Origin: PGYR01 sp041675005
Lineage (GTDB): Bacteria; Bacteroidota; Ignavibacteria; Kapaibacteriales; UBA2268
Assembly: GCA_041675005.1 (NCBI GenBank)
Contig: JBAYUQ010000002.1
Span: 191,271 to 255,270 of the forward strand
Length of the DNA stretch: 64,000 nt
Reading direction: 5' to 3'
Both the position numbers and the translations under genes were made by a program. Below are positions 35,310 to 45,005 of the stretch, in pieces (the first letter of the stretch is position 1; the number at the start of each line of letters is the position of its first letter). The notes beneath the pieces are model-generated. The model did not search any database and was not told where the DNA came from. It worked only from the letters and a program-made list of their open reading frames with translations.

Positions 35310-36923
35310 TTATATTATTTTGAATTCTATTCTTCTGTTCTTAGCCAAAGCTTTCTTGGTGCCGCTCGTATCTAACGGTTTTGATTCGCCGAACCCCTTA
35401 GCTTTTAGCCGTGTGGGAGATATACCTTTCTTAATCAAATAGAACATAACCGCCTCTGCCCTATCCATTGATAATCTTTGATTTATATCTTCGTTTCCTT
35501 CTTCGTCCGTGTGACCTTGGATTTCTATTCTGATGTCTTTTTCTTTCTCTAACCAGTTATATATATCATCGAGTATTAGTTCTGATTCCAATCTAATTTC
35601 AGCACTACCAGTCATGAAGTTAATGCCTTTTGGCTTATAGGTCTCCCCTTTCTTTATTTTCTCTATCTCTTGAACAATAATTACTGTATCAGGAATCGAT
35701 TTAATATAGACTGTATCTCGCAACTTAATTTCTTTTACGAATGCTTCTGTTTGTGGACATCCTTGTAGAATTTTTATTCCGAATACCGAAGGACATTTAT
35801 CATCTTTATCAGGTATTCCATCACCGTCAGTGTCACCTTTCATCGGGTCACTTCCAGCTTTTATCTCTTCTAAATCAGTTAATCCATCTCTATCGGAATC
35901 GGCAATATTTGGGTTAGAATTGTGTAGCATTACTTCTTCATAATCGGTCAATCCGTCACCATCTGTGTCTATTTTATTAAGGTTAGTATTGTTTGCCACT
36001 TCTTGAGCATCTGTAAGTCCGTCCCCATCTGTATCGATGGATAAAGGATTTGATTTATAAAGATGTATCTCATCATAATCACTTATTCCATCATCATCCG
36101 TATCGGCTTTATATGGATAAGTTCCATATTCTTTTTCTTCATCGTTAGTCAAGCCATCATTATCTGGGTCATTATCACTAAAAAGATAATAAGATAGCTT
36201 CAATCCAGCTTCAGCAATTCCATCCGTATTTGCAACTGATCCTTCAGGAGGTATTTGTGCATATCCATCAAGCCAATCAGTTGTTAGTATGTGATAAGAT
36301 GCGTGTACACCTAGTGATAAATCCCTATAAAGAAATACATCGATTCCCATACCACCGACAGGATGAAAATCAATTTCATTCTGAACTTTGAAATCTGGGT
36401 AATGAATTTTATCACCACCTGGATCTAATGGACTGTCCTGAATATCTTGGTTTTGGAATGACAGGACAGAAAAACCACCAAAAATATAGTAGTTAATCTG
36501 TGAACGAGGTAATAGGTTTATGAATAATAGAAAATCAACAGTTGTTATTTTCGTATTTCGCTCGTAAGCCCTCTTATCTGCATCAAGGAAATACTCACGT
36601 GGGAATTGTCTATAAAAGTCATCACCTAACCTATTGATATAGCGGCGTTCGTATTTGAGGTATCCAGTACCCGCTCTAGCCCCAATAGCAAACTCGGGTA
36701 CATAAGGTATGAAATAGCGAGTAAAAAAGCCACCTGCATAACCAACATTGTTATCAGTAAACTCACCAAAATACTTAGTCAAATAGCCAGTAGCACCAAC
36801 TTCTAATCTGCCATCAGCGTATATACCTTCTTTGACGAAAGATTGCGATTGAACAGACATTGTTAATGCCATGAAAATTAGAACAATCGTGTTTATCAAC
36901 TTCATATTATATAAACACTTCAT
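35310..36923 (-). CDS. OmpA-family outer membrane protein with thrombospondin type 3 repeats
   Basis: 537 aa. Signal peptide near the N-terminus (MKLINTIVLIFMALTMSVQS from the second Met), an outer-membrane beta-barrel-like region up to about residue 250, then calcium-binding thrombospondin type 3 repeats (DNDPDNDGLTNDEE, DTDDDGISDYDE, DTDGDGLTD and so on) to about 375. The C-terminal OmpA domain with IEIQGHTDEEGNEDINQRLS and KGFGESKP binds peptidoglycan. Either of two Met codons, 36923 or 36905, could be the start; neither has a clear ribosome binding site. Likely anchors outer membrane to cell wall. Confidence 0.9.
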   Translation of the reverse strand: MKCLYNMKLINTIVLIFMALTMSVQSQSFVKEGIYADGRLEVGATGYLTKYFGEFTDNNVGYAGGFFTRYFIPYVPEFAIGARAGTGYLKYERRYINRLGDDFYRQFPREYFLDADKRAYERNTKITTVDFLLFINLLPRSQINYYIFGGFSVLSFQNQDIQDSPLDPGGDKIHYPDFKVQNEIDFHPVGGMGIDVFLYRDLSLGVHASYHILTTDWLDGYAQIPPEGSVANTDGIAEAGLKLSYYLFSDNDPDNDGLTNDEEKEYGTYPYKADTDDDGISDYDEIHLYKSNPLSIDTDGDGLTDAQEVANNTNLNKIDTDGDGLTDYEEVMLHNSNPNIADSDRDGLTDLEEIKAGSDPMKGDTDGDGIPDKDDKCPSVFGIKILQGCPQTEAFVKEIKLRDTVYIKSIPDTVIIVQEIEKIKKGETYKPKGINFMTGSAEIRLESELILDDIYNWLEKEKDIRIEIQGHTDEEGNEDINQRLSMDRAEAVMFYLIKKGISPTRLKAKGFGESKPLDTSGTKKALAKNRRIEFKII

Positions 36924-36940
36924 TTCATACTTGGTTACTT

Positions 36941-38215
36941 TTATCTAACTATTGTGTCATTTCTGTCTGGAGATACTGATATCAATGATATTCTAGCCCC
37001 TGTAAATTCTTCTATAAAGTCAATATAGTCTTTTACTTCTTTAGGGAATTCATCATAAGATTTGAAACCTGTTGTATCAATATTCCAACCTTTGAAAGAT
37101 TTATAAACTAATTCAATATTGTTGAATTTTTGCATATCAACAGGGAATGAGTTTAGTAATTTACCATTGATTGTATATCCTGTACATACTTTGATTTCCT
37201 CTAAACCATCTAATACGTCTAATTTGGTAAGTGCAATATTGCTAATGCCATTTATCATAACTGAGTATTTCAGTGCAAATAAGTCTAACCAACCACATCT
37301 ACGAGGTCTGCCAGTTGTTGCTCCAAACTCATGTCCAACAATAGCTAAATGCTTTCCTATTTCGTCATCTAATTGAGTCGGGAAAGGACCATTACCTACG
37401 CGAGTAGTATATGCTTTTACAATTCCGATTATTTCATCAACTTTAGTTGGTGGGATACCTAGACCAGTACATGCTCCGCCTGAAGTAGGATTTGAACTAG
37501 TAACAAATGGGTAAGTACCATGATCTAAATCGAGCAAGGCACCCTGTGCACCTTCTACTAATATTTCTTTTCCTTCCTCAATGTAGTTATTAAGTAAAGT
37601 AGAAATATCTGTTACATAAGGGTCAATTAGTTTATCAAATTCTATGTATTTCTCAACTATTGAATCAACATCCAACTCATCATGACCATAAATTTTAGTC
37701 AATACTTCATTATATTCACTAATATTATATCTAAGTTTTTCTTCAAAATCTTTTCTATCTAATAAATCAACAATTCTAATACCAGTTCTTTTTGCTTTAT
37801 CTATATAAGCTGGGCCTATACCTCTGCCAGTAGTACCTATAGTTTTATCGGCGTTGTGGCTCTCACGAACAGTATCCATCATCTTGTGGTATGGCATTAT
37901 TAGATGAGCTTTATGACTGATGAATAATCGACCAGTCACATCTATATTATGTGACTTCAGCATTTCTATTTCTTCCATCAAAGCAACTGGGTCTATTACA
38001 ACTCCATTCCCAATTACGCATTTGGTTGTTGGATTAAGTATTCCAGATGGTATCAAGTGTAATACATACTTTTTATCATCTATAACGATAGTGTGACCTG
38101 CATTTGCACCACCTTGGAATCTAGCTACTATATCAGCATTGGCACTAAGTAAATCTACTATTTTGCCTTTTCCTTCATCACCCCATTGGGCTCCGACAAT
38201 AACTTTTACGCTCAT
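36941..38215 (-). CDS. purA: Adenylosuccinate synthetase
   Basis: 424 aa, converts IMP to adenylosuccinate with GTP in AMP synthesis. GAQWGDEGKGKIVD at the start is the GTP-binding P-loop signature; GGANAGHTIV, TTGRGIGPAY, EGAQGALLDLDHGTYPFVTSSNPT, RVGNGPFPTQL and GATTGRPRRCGWLD are all present. Normal length. Stands alone behind a terminator that separates it from the STAS gene. Confidence 0.98.
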   Translation of the reverse strand: MSVKVIVGAQWGDEGKGKIVDLLSANADIVARFQGGANAGHTIVIDDKKYVLHLIPSGILNPTTKCVIGNGVVIDPVALMEEIEMLKSHNIDVTGRLFISHKAHLIMPYHKMMDTVRESHNADKTIGTTGRGIGPAYIDKAKRTGIRIVDLLDRKDFEEKLRYNISEYNEVLTKIYGHDELDVDSIVEKYIEFDKLIDPYVTDISTLLNNYIEEGKEILVEGAQGALLDLDHGTYPFVTSSNPTSGGACTGLGIPPTKVDEIIGIVKAYTTRVGNGPFPTQLDDEIGKHLAIVGHEFGATTGRPRRCGWLDLFALKYSVMINGISNIALTKLDVLDGLEEIKVCTGYTINGKLLNSFPVDMQKFNNIELVYKSFKGWNIDTTGFKSYDEFPKEVKDYIDFIEEFTGARISLISVSPDRNDTIVR

Positions 38216-38230
38216 TTTTTTACCTTGAAA

Positions 38231-38266
38231 TAGAAAACAAAAACTCCGAACTAAAATGTCCGGAGT
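38231..38266 (-). terminator. Intrinsic terminator after the STAS gene
   Basis: Minus strand: ACTCCG, 12-nt loop, CGGAGT, then TTTTTGTTTT. About 28 bases past the STAS gene stop; closes secD-secF-STAS transcription before purA. Confidence 0.82.
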
Positions 38267-38293
38267 GTTAAAAATACCTTTTTAAACTCCAGA

Positions 38294-38623
38294 CTAATCT
38301 ACGTTTTTAGCAGATTCTAAAGAGTCTTTAATTGTCAATATTTGTGTTAAATTAGTAATCTTGAATAATTCTAATATCTTTTCGCTAGGTGCAGCAATCA
38401 CAAGTTTACATTTATTTTTAGTACAACTTGTATGTGCTCCAACTATCATTCCTAATCCAGAACTATTCAGTACTTTTACATCAGATAAGTCCACAATGAC
38501 TTTAGTTGGGTTCGAGCTAAGTGCATCTTCAACTAAAGAAGAGAACTCTATTACTTGAGTACCACCTAATACTTCACTTGGAAGACTTAGAACTGACACA
38601 TTATTTTCATTAGTCAATTTCAT
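38294..38623 (-). CDS. STAS-domain protein, anti-sigma factor antagonist-like
   Basis: 109 aa, one STAS domain. VIVDLSDVKVLNSSGLGMIVGAH (the Ser phosphorylation site region DLSxVxxLNSSGLG) matches SpoIIAA/RsbV-type anti-anti-sigma factors. No anti-sigma kinase or sigma factor gene is next to it, so the partner is elsewhere. It lies two bases behind secF and is probably transcribed with secDF. Confidence 0.88.
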   Translation of the reverse strand: MKLTNENNVSVLSLPSEVLGGTQVIEFSSLVEDALSSNPTKVIVDLSDVKVLNSSGLGMIVGAHTSCTKNKCKLVIAAPSEKILELFKITNLTQILTIKDSLESAKNVD

Positions 38624-38625
38624 AT

Positions 38626-39561
38626 TTACGCCGTTACTGTTTTGATATCATTTTCACCAACGTCAATTTTCTTAACGTTTGAGAAGTACCATAAAGCAAA
38701 TGGAGTTGCTATGAATATAGATGAATATGTACCTACGATAAACCCAACGAACATTGTAAAGGCAAAACCTTCTAGTGTTGGTCCACCAAAGAACAATAGA
38801 ACTAATAAAACTAGTTCAGTAGTTAATGTAGTATTAACTGATCTAGAAAGTGTTTCGTTTATACTTCTATTGAAAATACTTACTAATGATTTACCTTTCA
38901 TCAGATCTCTATTCTCTCTTACCCTATCGAAGATAATCACGGTATCATTTATAGAGTAACCAACAACTGTTAACATTGCAGCAAGTATAGTTTGATCTAT
39001 TTCTAGACTAAATATACCTATTTTCTGGAATATGATTACAATTAAGAAGGTGACCATAATATCATGAACAAGAGCTATTATCGCCGCTAAACCAAAACTA
39101 AATTCGAATCGGAAAGCAAGATAAAGCATTATCATTATTGTTGAGAATAATATAGCTAAAAAGGCTTGAGTTCGCATCTCATTACCAATCTTAGGCCCTA
39201 TTTTATCTACTTTTAATACTTCATGTGGATTATCTGGAAACTTATTAGTTAGACCCGTTTTTAGTATTTCAGGAGCATTATCAGAATCTTGAATTCTAAT
39301 TAAAAATGAACCTTCAGCACCAAAAGTCTTTATTTCACTTGACCCGAAACCAATTTCGCTAACTGCTGTTCTCAATTCAGATGTTGGCATTGTTTTAGCA
39401 AATTTAACGCCTACTTCAGTACCACCTGTAAAGTCAATACCAAATTTAGGAGGAAATATGAAAGCTATAATCAATCCAAATACTATTGTGCTAAGAGAAA
39501 CTGTTAAAAGTATCTTTCTTTTAGCTACGAAATCTATGTTTGTTTTATCAAAAAATTGCAT
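38626..39561 (-). CDS. secF: Protein translocase subunit SecF
   Basis: 311 aa, six-membrane-segment RND-type partner of SecD in Sec-dependent protein export. FPPKFGIDFTGGTEVGVKF near the N-terminus is the SecF/SecD P1-head signature; VGYSINDTVIIFDRVREN and SRSVNTTLTTELVLLVLLFFGG in the later membrane segments are typical. ATG after AAGGAAG. Separate secD and secF genes, 20 bases apart. Confidence 0.96.
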   Translation of the reverse strand: MQFFDKTNIDFVAKRKILLTVSLSTIVFGLIIAFIFPPKFGIDFTGGTEVGVKFAKTMPTSELRTAVSEIGFGSSEIKTFGAEGSFLIRIQDSDNAPEILKTGLTNKFPDNPHEVLKVDKIGPKIGNEMRTQAFLAILFSTIMIMLYLAFRFEFSFGLAAIIALVHDIMVTFLIVIIFQKIGIFSLEIDQTILAAMLTVVGYSINDTVIIFDRVRENRDLMKGKSLVSIFNRSINETLSRSVNTTLTTELVLLVLLFFGGPTLEGFAFTMFVGFIVGTYSSIFIATPFALWYFSNVKKIDVGENDIKTVTA

Positions 39562-39581
39562 TTTTTTTCTTCCTTTTCAGA

Positions 39582-41714
39582 TTAAGAATTTTTAGATTGA
39601 CCAAAACTAAATGATGAATTTTTTCCATCAGAAAGTTGTAGCTCAATAAGTGAACGAGAAACCATTATAGCAGTAAATAATGTACTAAGAATACCAATCA
39701 TCAACGTTAGAGCAAAACCTCTAATCAAACCAGTACCTACATAATAAAGAATTAAACCTGTCATAAATGTCGTAATATTAGAGTCAAAGATAGCAGACAT
39801 CGCTTTACTAAATCCTTCATCGATCGCTGATCTCAATGAACGTCCTTTATTAAGTTCTTCTCTTACTCTCTCAAAAATAAGGATATTTGCATCTACAGCC
39901 ATACCTAGTGTCAGTACGATACCAGCAATACCTGGTAAAGACAATGTACCTCCAAGAGAAGCAAGTATAGTGAAAATAACCATTATATTAATAAGTAGTG
40001 AAATATCCGCCACAAGACCAGCTCTAGAATAGTAAAATATCATAAATAAGATAACTAAACCAAACGCAAATAATGTAGAATTAATACCACTTGTTATAGA
40101 ATCATCACCAAGTGATGCACCTACAACTTTTTCTTCAATAATTTTAACAGGTGCTTTCAGTGCACCAGCTTTGAGTACAATTTCAAGTAAGCTAGCTTCT
40201 TTTGCATTAGCCATACCTGAGATTTGAGAACTCCCACCTGATATTTTCGCATTAACATTAGGTGCAGAATAAACATTACCATCTAATACAATTGCTATTC
40301 TCTTACCAACATTAGCACCAGTAATTGAAGCCCATTTGTCTGAACCATCTGAGTTCATAGACATATTCACAACCCAAGAGTTTGAAGTTGGATCTACATT
40401 TTTACCAGCATCTACAATCACGTCACCAGTTAATTCTGGTTCAGATTTCAAACCATAAAAATCAAGGAATTGACCTGTGATTTTTTCAGCATCCGAAGCT
40501 TCTGATTTTGCTTGGAATGCAAGTTCAGTATCGAATGGTAATAATGATTTAACCTTAGAGTCTTTTAGCATAATTTTCAATTTAGCTAATGAATCTTCGT
40601 GAATTCTGAAATAATAATTTCCTTGTTGTGGGAAGCTATTGATATCATAACTTACAGGTTGCATTTGCCCATCTTTAGTATCACCTACCCAAAATGTAGC
40701 AAACATTCTAGTGAAAGGGTGCTTTGAAGCATATAAGTTTTGTGCTGCTTTTTCAGATAATCCTTCATAAGGATTAGAAGTGTCAGCTTTTGCAACATCT
40801 TCTTTCTTATTAGTATCTGTAGTACTAGCTTCATCGTTATTTTTTACAGTAGTATCAGTAGATTTCAACTCAGCAGTTGCTTCTGGTGCAGGAACTACTT
40901 GTTCAGTTACATTAGCTGTATCTGTTATTGTTGTTGCAGCGGCAGGAGATTTACTAGATTTCGATGCTAACATAGCATCTATTTTTTGGAATGACTGAAC
41001 TAATTCAGCATTACTTCTAACTAATTTGAATTCTAGTCGTGCAGTAGTTTCTAATAAACTTCTGATTTGTGATTCATCAGTTACACCAGGTAATTCAAGT
41101 AGAATTCTTCTACTACCTTGTTTTTGAATATTTGGCTCAGATACACCGTATTTATCAATACGTTGTCTAATAACTTCTTGTGCTTGGTTGATAGCACCGT
41201 CAGCATTATTAGTTAGTTCTTCTAAGATTGCTTCTTCAGAAGCATTACTTATATCGCCTAAATCGAAGTATGAGATTAAACTTTTACCTTCTGGTTTTGC
41301 AATCTCATTGAATTTTCTTGAGAAAATATCAACTACTGACTCATCAGAAGTTTGTGACTCTTTTTCAGTTGCTTCTAAAACTCTATCAAAAGTATCGTCA
41401 ATAGCTTCTTTTTGGGCAGTTTCTCTAAGGAGTTTGACTACGTCAACTTCCATAGTTACATACATACCCCCCTTCAAATCAAGTCCTAGTTGCAAAGAAT
41501 TCTCTTTTGCACTTTGGTATTCTTGACCATAGTTTTTTTTGAATTCATTCATTATAGCTAATGAATCTGCTGAATTACCTGCTTGGTTTGCCCTATGCAA
41601 ATAATCAGCTCTTTTAGATTCCAATTGGGAATAGTTATACGTAGGATAAAGTGCGAATATCGCAGCTATTATAGGAATAACTATTAACGCTATTTTACCA
41701 ATTTTCGATTTCAA
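39582..41714 (-). CDS. secD: Protein translocase subunit SecD
   Basis: 710 aa. N-terminal membrane segment, LQLGLDLKGGMYVTMEVD motif, large periplasmic region, and C-terminal six-helix RND domain with AGIVLTLGMAVDANILIFERVREEL. A low-complexity insert rich in Thr, Ala, Asp and Lys (about residues 250-320) sits in the periplasmic domain, making it longer than E. coli SecD (615 aa). Start is TTG at 41714, strongly supported by GGAGG six bases upstream. First gene of the secD-secF-STAS unit. Confidence 0.96.
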   Translation of the reverse strand: MKSKIGKIALIVIPIIAAIFALYPTYNYSQLESKRADYLHRANQAGNSADSLAIMNEFKKNYGQEYQSAKENSLQLGLDLKGGMYVTMEVDVVKLLRETAQKEAIDDTFDRVLEATEKESQTSDESVVDIFSRKFNEIAKPEGKSLISYFDLGDISNASEEAILEELTNNADGAINQAQEVIRQRIDKYGVSEPNIQKQGSRRILLELPGVTDESQIRSLLETTARLEFKLVRSNAELVQSFQKIDAMLASKSSKSPAAATTITDTANVTEQVVPAPEATAELKSTDTTVKNNDEASTTDTNKKEDVAKADTSNPYEGLSEKAAQNLYASKHPFTRMFATFWVGDTKDGQMQPVSYDINSFPQQGNYYFRIHEDSLAKLKIMLKDSKVKSLLPFDTELAFQAKSEASDAEKITGQFLDFYGLKSEPELTGDVIVDAGKNVDPTSNSWVVNMSMNSDGSDKWASITGANVGKRIAIVLDGNVYSAPNVNAKISGGSSQISGMANAKEASLLEIVLKAGALKAPVKIIEEKVVGASLGDDSITSGINSTLFAFGLVILFMIFYYSRAGLVADISLLINIMVIFTILASLGGTLSLPGIAGIVLTLGMAVDANILIFERVREELNKGRSLRSAIDEGFSKAMSAIFDSNITTFMTGLILYYVGTGLIRGFALTLMIGILSTLFTAIMVSRSLIELQLSDGKNSSFSFGQSKNS

Positions 41715-41857
41715 TTAATGCCTCCGAGTATTTATCTCGATAATCTCTTATTATGAAAAATTGTGAAAAGTACAAGCACGAATATAACTGATTGAATTTA
41801 AAATTCAAATGAATTAAAATCATTTTTTTTCAACGATGACTAATTTAGAGCTATTTC

Positions 41858-43366
41858 TTATTTCAAAAAGAACGAAACATTAGGCCCTATTTGAAAATTG
41901 AATATGTACCAAACCCCTAATAATAGTGACCAAGCTAAGAAAAGAGCAATTGAGAATGGGAGTAGTGAAGAGATTAATTCTCCCATACTAACATCTTTCT
42001 TAAATTTTTGTGCAAATACTATTAACAAGGGAAAATATGGTAATAATGGTGTAATCATATTAGTTGTACTATCACCTATTCTATATATTAACTGCGTTGC
42101 TTCGGGTGTAATTCCTAAAATCATGAACATCGGAACGAAAACCGGAGCTAATATTGCCCATTTGGCAGAAGCGCTTGATATTGATAGATTAAGCAACATA
42201 CTGAACACTAGAAATGTTAGGAATAGTGGCAAGCCAGATAAACCAATGTTTGAAATAAACCCTGCACCCTTTACCGCTATTACCATATCTAGTTCTGACC
42301 AGTTGAAATAATGAAGAAACTGTCCCGCGGCAAAGGCTAATACTATATACGATGCCATAGTCCCCATCCCAGAATTCAACATATCTACAATATCACTTGA
42401 AGATTTTATTGTGCCAGATATTTTCCCATATACTAAACCTGGGAAAAAGAAGATTAATATTATTATAGGTATTATACTTTTGAATAGATATGTCAGTTCT
42501 CCATTCTCATCTCTGAAAAAAGCATTTTCTGGTATAGAAAGTGCTGCTATCACAATAAGTAATGCGAAGAATAATAAATAGGAATAGAAAAGTGCTTTTT
42601 TATGAATTATAAAGCTACTTTCATTTTTTACATCATCAGTTATATCAGGTTTATACTTACCTAACCTTGGTTCTACAATTTTATTATTCACCACTGTACA
42701 AACAATTGCGACAAGAAATGTAGAGACAATCATGAAATAGTAATTAGCAGTTGGATACACATTATAACTACTATCTATAGTTTGAGCTGCTTGATGAGTT
42801 AATCCAGATAGTAATGGATCTAGTGCAGTAATAAGTAGATTAGCTGAGAAACCACCATTAATAGCCGCGAATGATGTGATAACACCAGCCAATGGGTTTT
42901 TTCCTATTGCTCTATAAGTCAAACCTGCTAAAGGTGGCAATACAATTAATCCTGCATCAGCTATTAGACTACTATTTACAGATACGAATACAATAGTAAA
43001 TACAACTAAACTATCTGGTACTTTAGAGATAGTATATTTAAGTGTTGCCTCAAATAATCCCGACTTTTCAGCAACTATAATTCCAAACATAGTGGCTAAC
43101 ACCACACCAAGAGGTGGGAAATTGATGAAATTCTTAACTGCAGAGGTTAGTACTTCTCTAAGTCCATCAACCGATAAAATACTTTTCACAACAATCGTTT
43201 CATTTGTTACTGGATGGACTACCGAGGTACCGAGTAAGCTGAATAAAACAGAAAGTAATATAGTGAATAAAGCAAGGATTATGAAAAGAAAGAAAGGATT
43301 TGGTAATTTGTCCGATACTTTCTCTACTCTTTTGAGAAAACTAAATATTAAATTTCTATTCTTCAT
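41858..43366 (-). CDS. AbgT-family transporter (p-aminobenzoyl-glutamate type)
   Basis: 502 aa, about 12 hydrophobic segments. Features of AbgT transporters are seen: KLPNPFFLFIILAL near the start, PPLGVVLATMFGIIVAEKSGL, SSLIADAGLIVLPPLAG, NPLAGVITSFAAINGGFSANLL and the C-terminal GDSTTNMITPLLPYFPLL. The family takes up p-aminobenzoyl-glutamate or exports sulfonamide-like compounds; which applies here is unclear. Single gene, ATG start. Confidence 0.9.
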   Translation of the reverse strand: MKNRNLIFSFLKRVEKVSDKLPNPFFLFIILALFTILLSVLFSLLGTSVVHPVTNETIVVKSILSVDGLREVLTSAVKNFINFPPLGVVLATMFGIIVAEKSGLFEATLKYTISKVPDSLVVFTIVFVSVNSSLIADAGLIVLPPLAGLTYRAIGKNPLAGVITSFAAINGGFSANLLITALDPLLSGLTHQAAQTIDSSYNVYPTANYYFMIVSTFLVAIVCTVVNNKIVEPRLGKYKPDITDDVKNESSFIIHKKALFYSYLLFFALLIVIAALSIPENAFFRDENGELTYLFKSIIPIIILIFFFPGLVYGKISGTIKSSSDIVDMLNSGMGTMASYIVLAFAAGQFLHYFNWSELDMVIAVKGAGFISNIGLSGLPLFLTFLVFSMLLNLSISSASAKWAILAPVFVPMFMILGITPEATQLIYRIGDSTTNMITPLLPYFPLLIVFAQKFKKDVSMGELISSLLPFSIALFLAWSLLLGVWYIFNFQIGPNVSFFLK

Positions 43367-43919
43367 AGTTGGACGCTATTAATAAGGTTAACAGGATATA
43401 ATCCTAATTTAACTTGACATATTTTGATATAATTTGTAATAATTATTGCACGCTTTTTGCACGAAATATAATTAGGCATTTCAACTCATAATCTATTGTT
43501 TTTAAAGGTATCTCATTATCTTCACCTTATATTATGTGATTAATGAAATTTGATTAATAGTATTTCAGTATCAAAAACTATTGCATTATATGCAGCAATT
43601 ATTTCTTAATTTATGATAATTGTAATTGTCTAATATATTAATTAAATATTTGTCAACCTAAATGTAGATACTCGTTAAATTTCGAAAAAAAATAATCTAT
43701 CAAAATTAGATTAAAATCCGTGTTATATAAAGTAGATGATAGAAATGTATATTTTTTGATGAATTTAATTATTCACAAAAAACTACTTAGTTTGAGGACT
43801 AAACAAAACATAAGGAATATAATCTTCAATTTAGGAGTTAATAATAAAAAAAGACTCTGAAGAAACGTAAGCAAATAAAACTTCATAGGTAATAAAGATA
43901 CAGCAGATGGAATAGGTTA
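43367..43919. other. 553-bp very AT-rich intergenic region at the edge of the accessory DNA
   Basis: No ORF of note. Two close TTGCACG/TTGCACG-like direct repeats (about 43446-43463) sit behind the AbgT start and could be a regulator site. Runs such as TTAATTAAATA and GAAAAAAAATAATC give a clear composition drop against the core genes to the left. No tRNA or integrase-like sequence seen here. Confidence 0.5.
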
Positions 43920-44702
43920 ATGGATAATAAGTTAAAGCAGAGTGATAAATCAATAAACTTTCATAATATTGAAAAGGATATTTCTGTCTATGGTAATAAA
44001 AATAGTGACATAGAGACGGTTAAAGAATTAGAATTTGTGATAGGAGTCTTAGATATAAGTTCTGGCAAAGTAATCCGAGTGATAAGCCCTAATTTAGATG
44101 TATTCTATATAAAAGATTCTTTGTTATTTGGCTCAAGAAGAGTTAAAGTAACAAACTTAAAAGGTTCTATGAAAAACATTGGTTTACAAGAAACTGTATC
44201 TTCTATATATCACACAATAATTAGCATAGCTAGTAATAATATTAGATTTCCAAATTTGTCATTCAAAGTGTATCTATTAGAGAATCAGAATATTAATGAT
44301 TTAAATGACTATAAACAATGTATAGTAGATACCTTAAATCATATTAACTCCAGCCCTAAATTACGTTTATCAATTGATACTGAAATCCTAAATGATAGTT
44401 TTGCGCCGATTTTAGGTACAAGCGATGGTAATTATAATAATGGATTGGACCAAGATGAAAATATCTATAACAATACTATACGAGCTAATAATTTACTTTC
44501 TTATTTTAAAAATGATTGTAAGGATGTAGGAAAAGTAATAGATTATATTAGAACAAAAGACAACCCACTATTTAAAACAATGCTTGAAGTACCTGAGATA
44601 TTAAATATTTGTAAGTCTAAAAATATAAGTATAGATGCAGATATATCAGCAGAGGTTAATAATATTGCCGACATCGCTATAAAAGCTAATCATAGAATGT
44701 AA
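43920..44702 (+). CDS. Hypothetical protein of the rep-element region
   Basis: 260 aa, not recognised. Soluble, no signal peptide or membrane segment; mixed alpha/beta composition with many Asn, Ile, Asp and Ser codons ending in A or T. Distinct stretch LEFVIGVLDISSGKVIRVI (about residues 38-56) looks like a beta-hairpin domain. ATG with GGAATAGG upstream. The strongly AT-biased codon use is like that of the neighbouring rep genes and unlike the core genes to the left. Codes in the same direction as rep but is separated from it by an oppositely oriented gene. Confidence 0.65.
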   Translation: MDNKLKQSDKSINFHNIEKDISVYGNKNSDIETVKELEFVIGVLDISSGKVIRVISPNLDVFYIKDSLLFGSRRVKVTNLKGSMKNIGLQETVSSIYHTIISIASNNIRFPNLSFKVYLLENQNINDLNDYKQCIVDTLNHINSSPKLRLSIDTEILNDSFAPILGTSDGNYNNGLDQDENIYNNTIRANNLLSYFKNDCKDVGKVIDYIRTKDNPLFKTMLEVPEILNICKSKNISIDADISAEVNNIADIAIKANHRM

Positions 44703-45005
44703 CAGTTAAATTACATTGATTAATTTGAAGTAATCTCGCTTTTGAACTACTCTAAAAAGTTAGATATTATTTGGGAACATTTTTATGTTAAAAAAAACCT
44801 ACCAAGTACTTTAAATTGGGGGTAGTACCGTATGTATTAAAAATACGATTTGAGTTCCTAGTTCTAACGAATCAACATATTAATGAAAGTTAGTAATTTA
44901 ATTAAGTAATATAATCTCAATTATTATTATGTTAATTATAATTAGAAGTATTATAAATTATGTTTTTGAATTATCAATCGATAAAAAAAAGTACTGTTGC
45001 AAAAA
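44703..45005. other. 303-bp AT-rich intergenic region with small inverted repeats
   Basis: No gene seen. AACAT-TTTT-ATGTT (44776-44789), CTACC/GGTAG (44799-44825) and CGTAT/ATACG (44829-44847) lie close together, making a cluster of short hairpins between convergent genes. They could be terminators or replication signals; nothing decides this. Confidence 0.45.

Noticed and set aside
43446..43463. Two TTGCACG-like repeats upstream of the AbgT gene
   Set aside because: Only two short copies with no known regulator; too weak for a separate site call.
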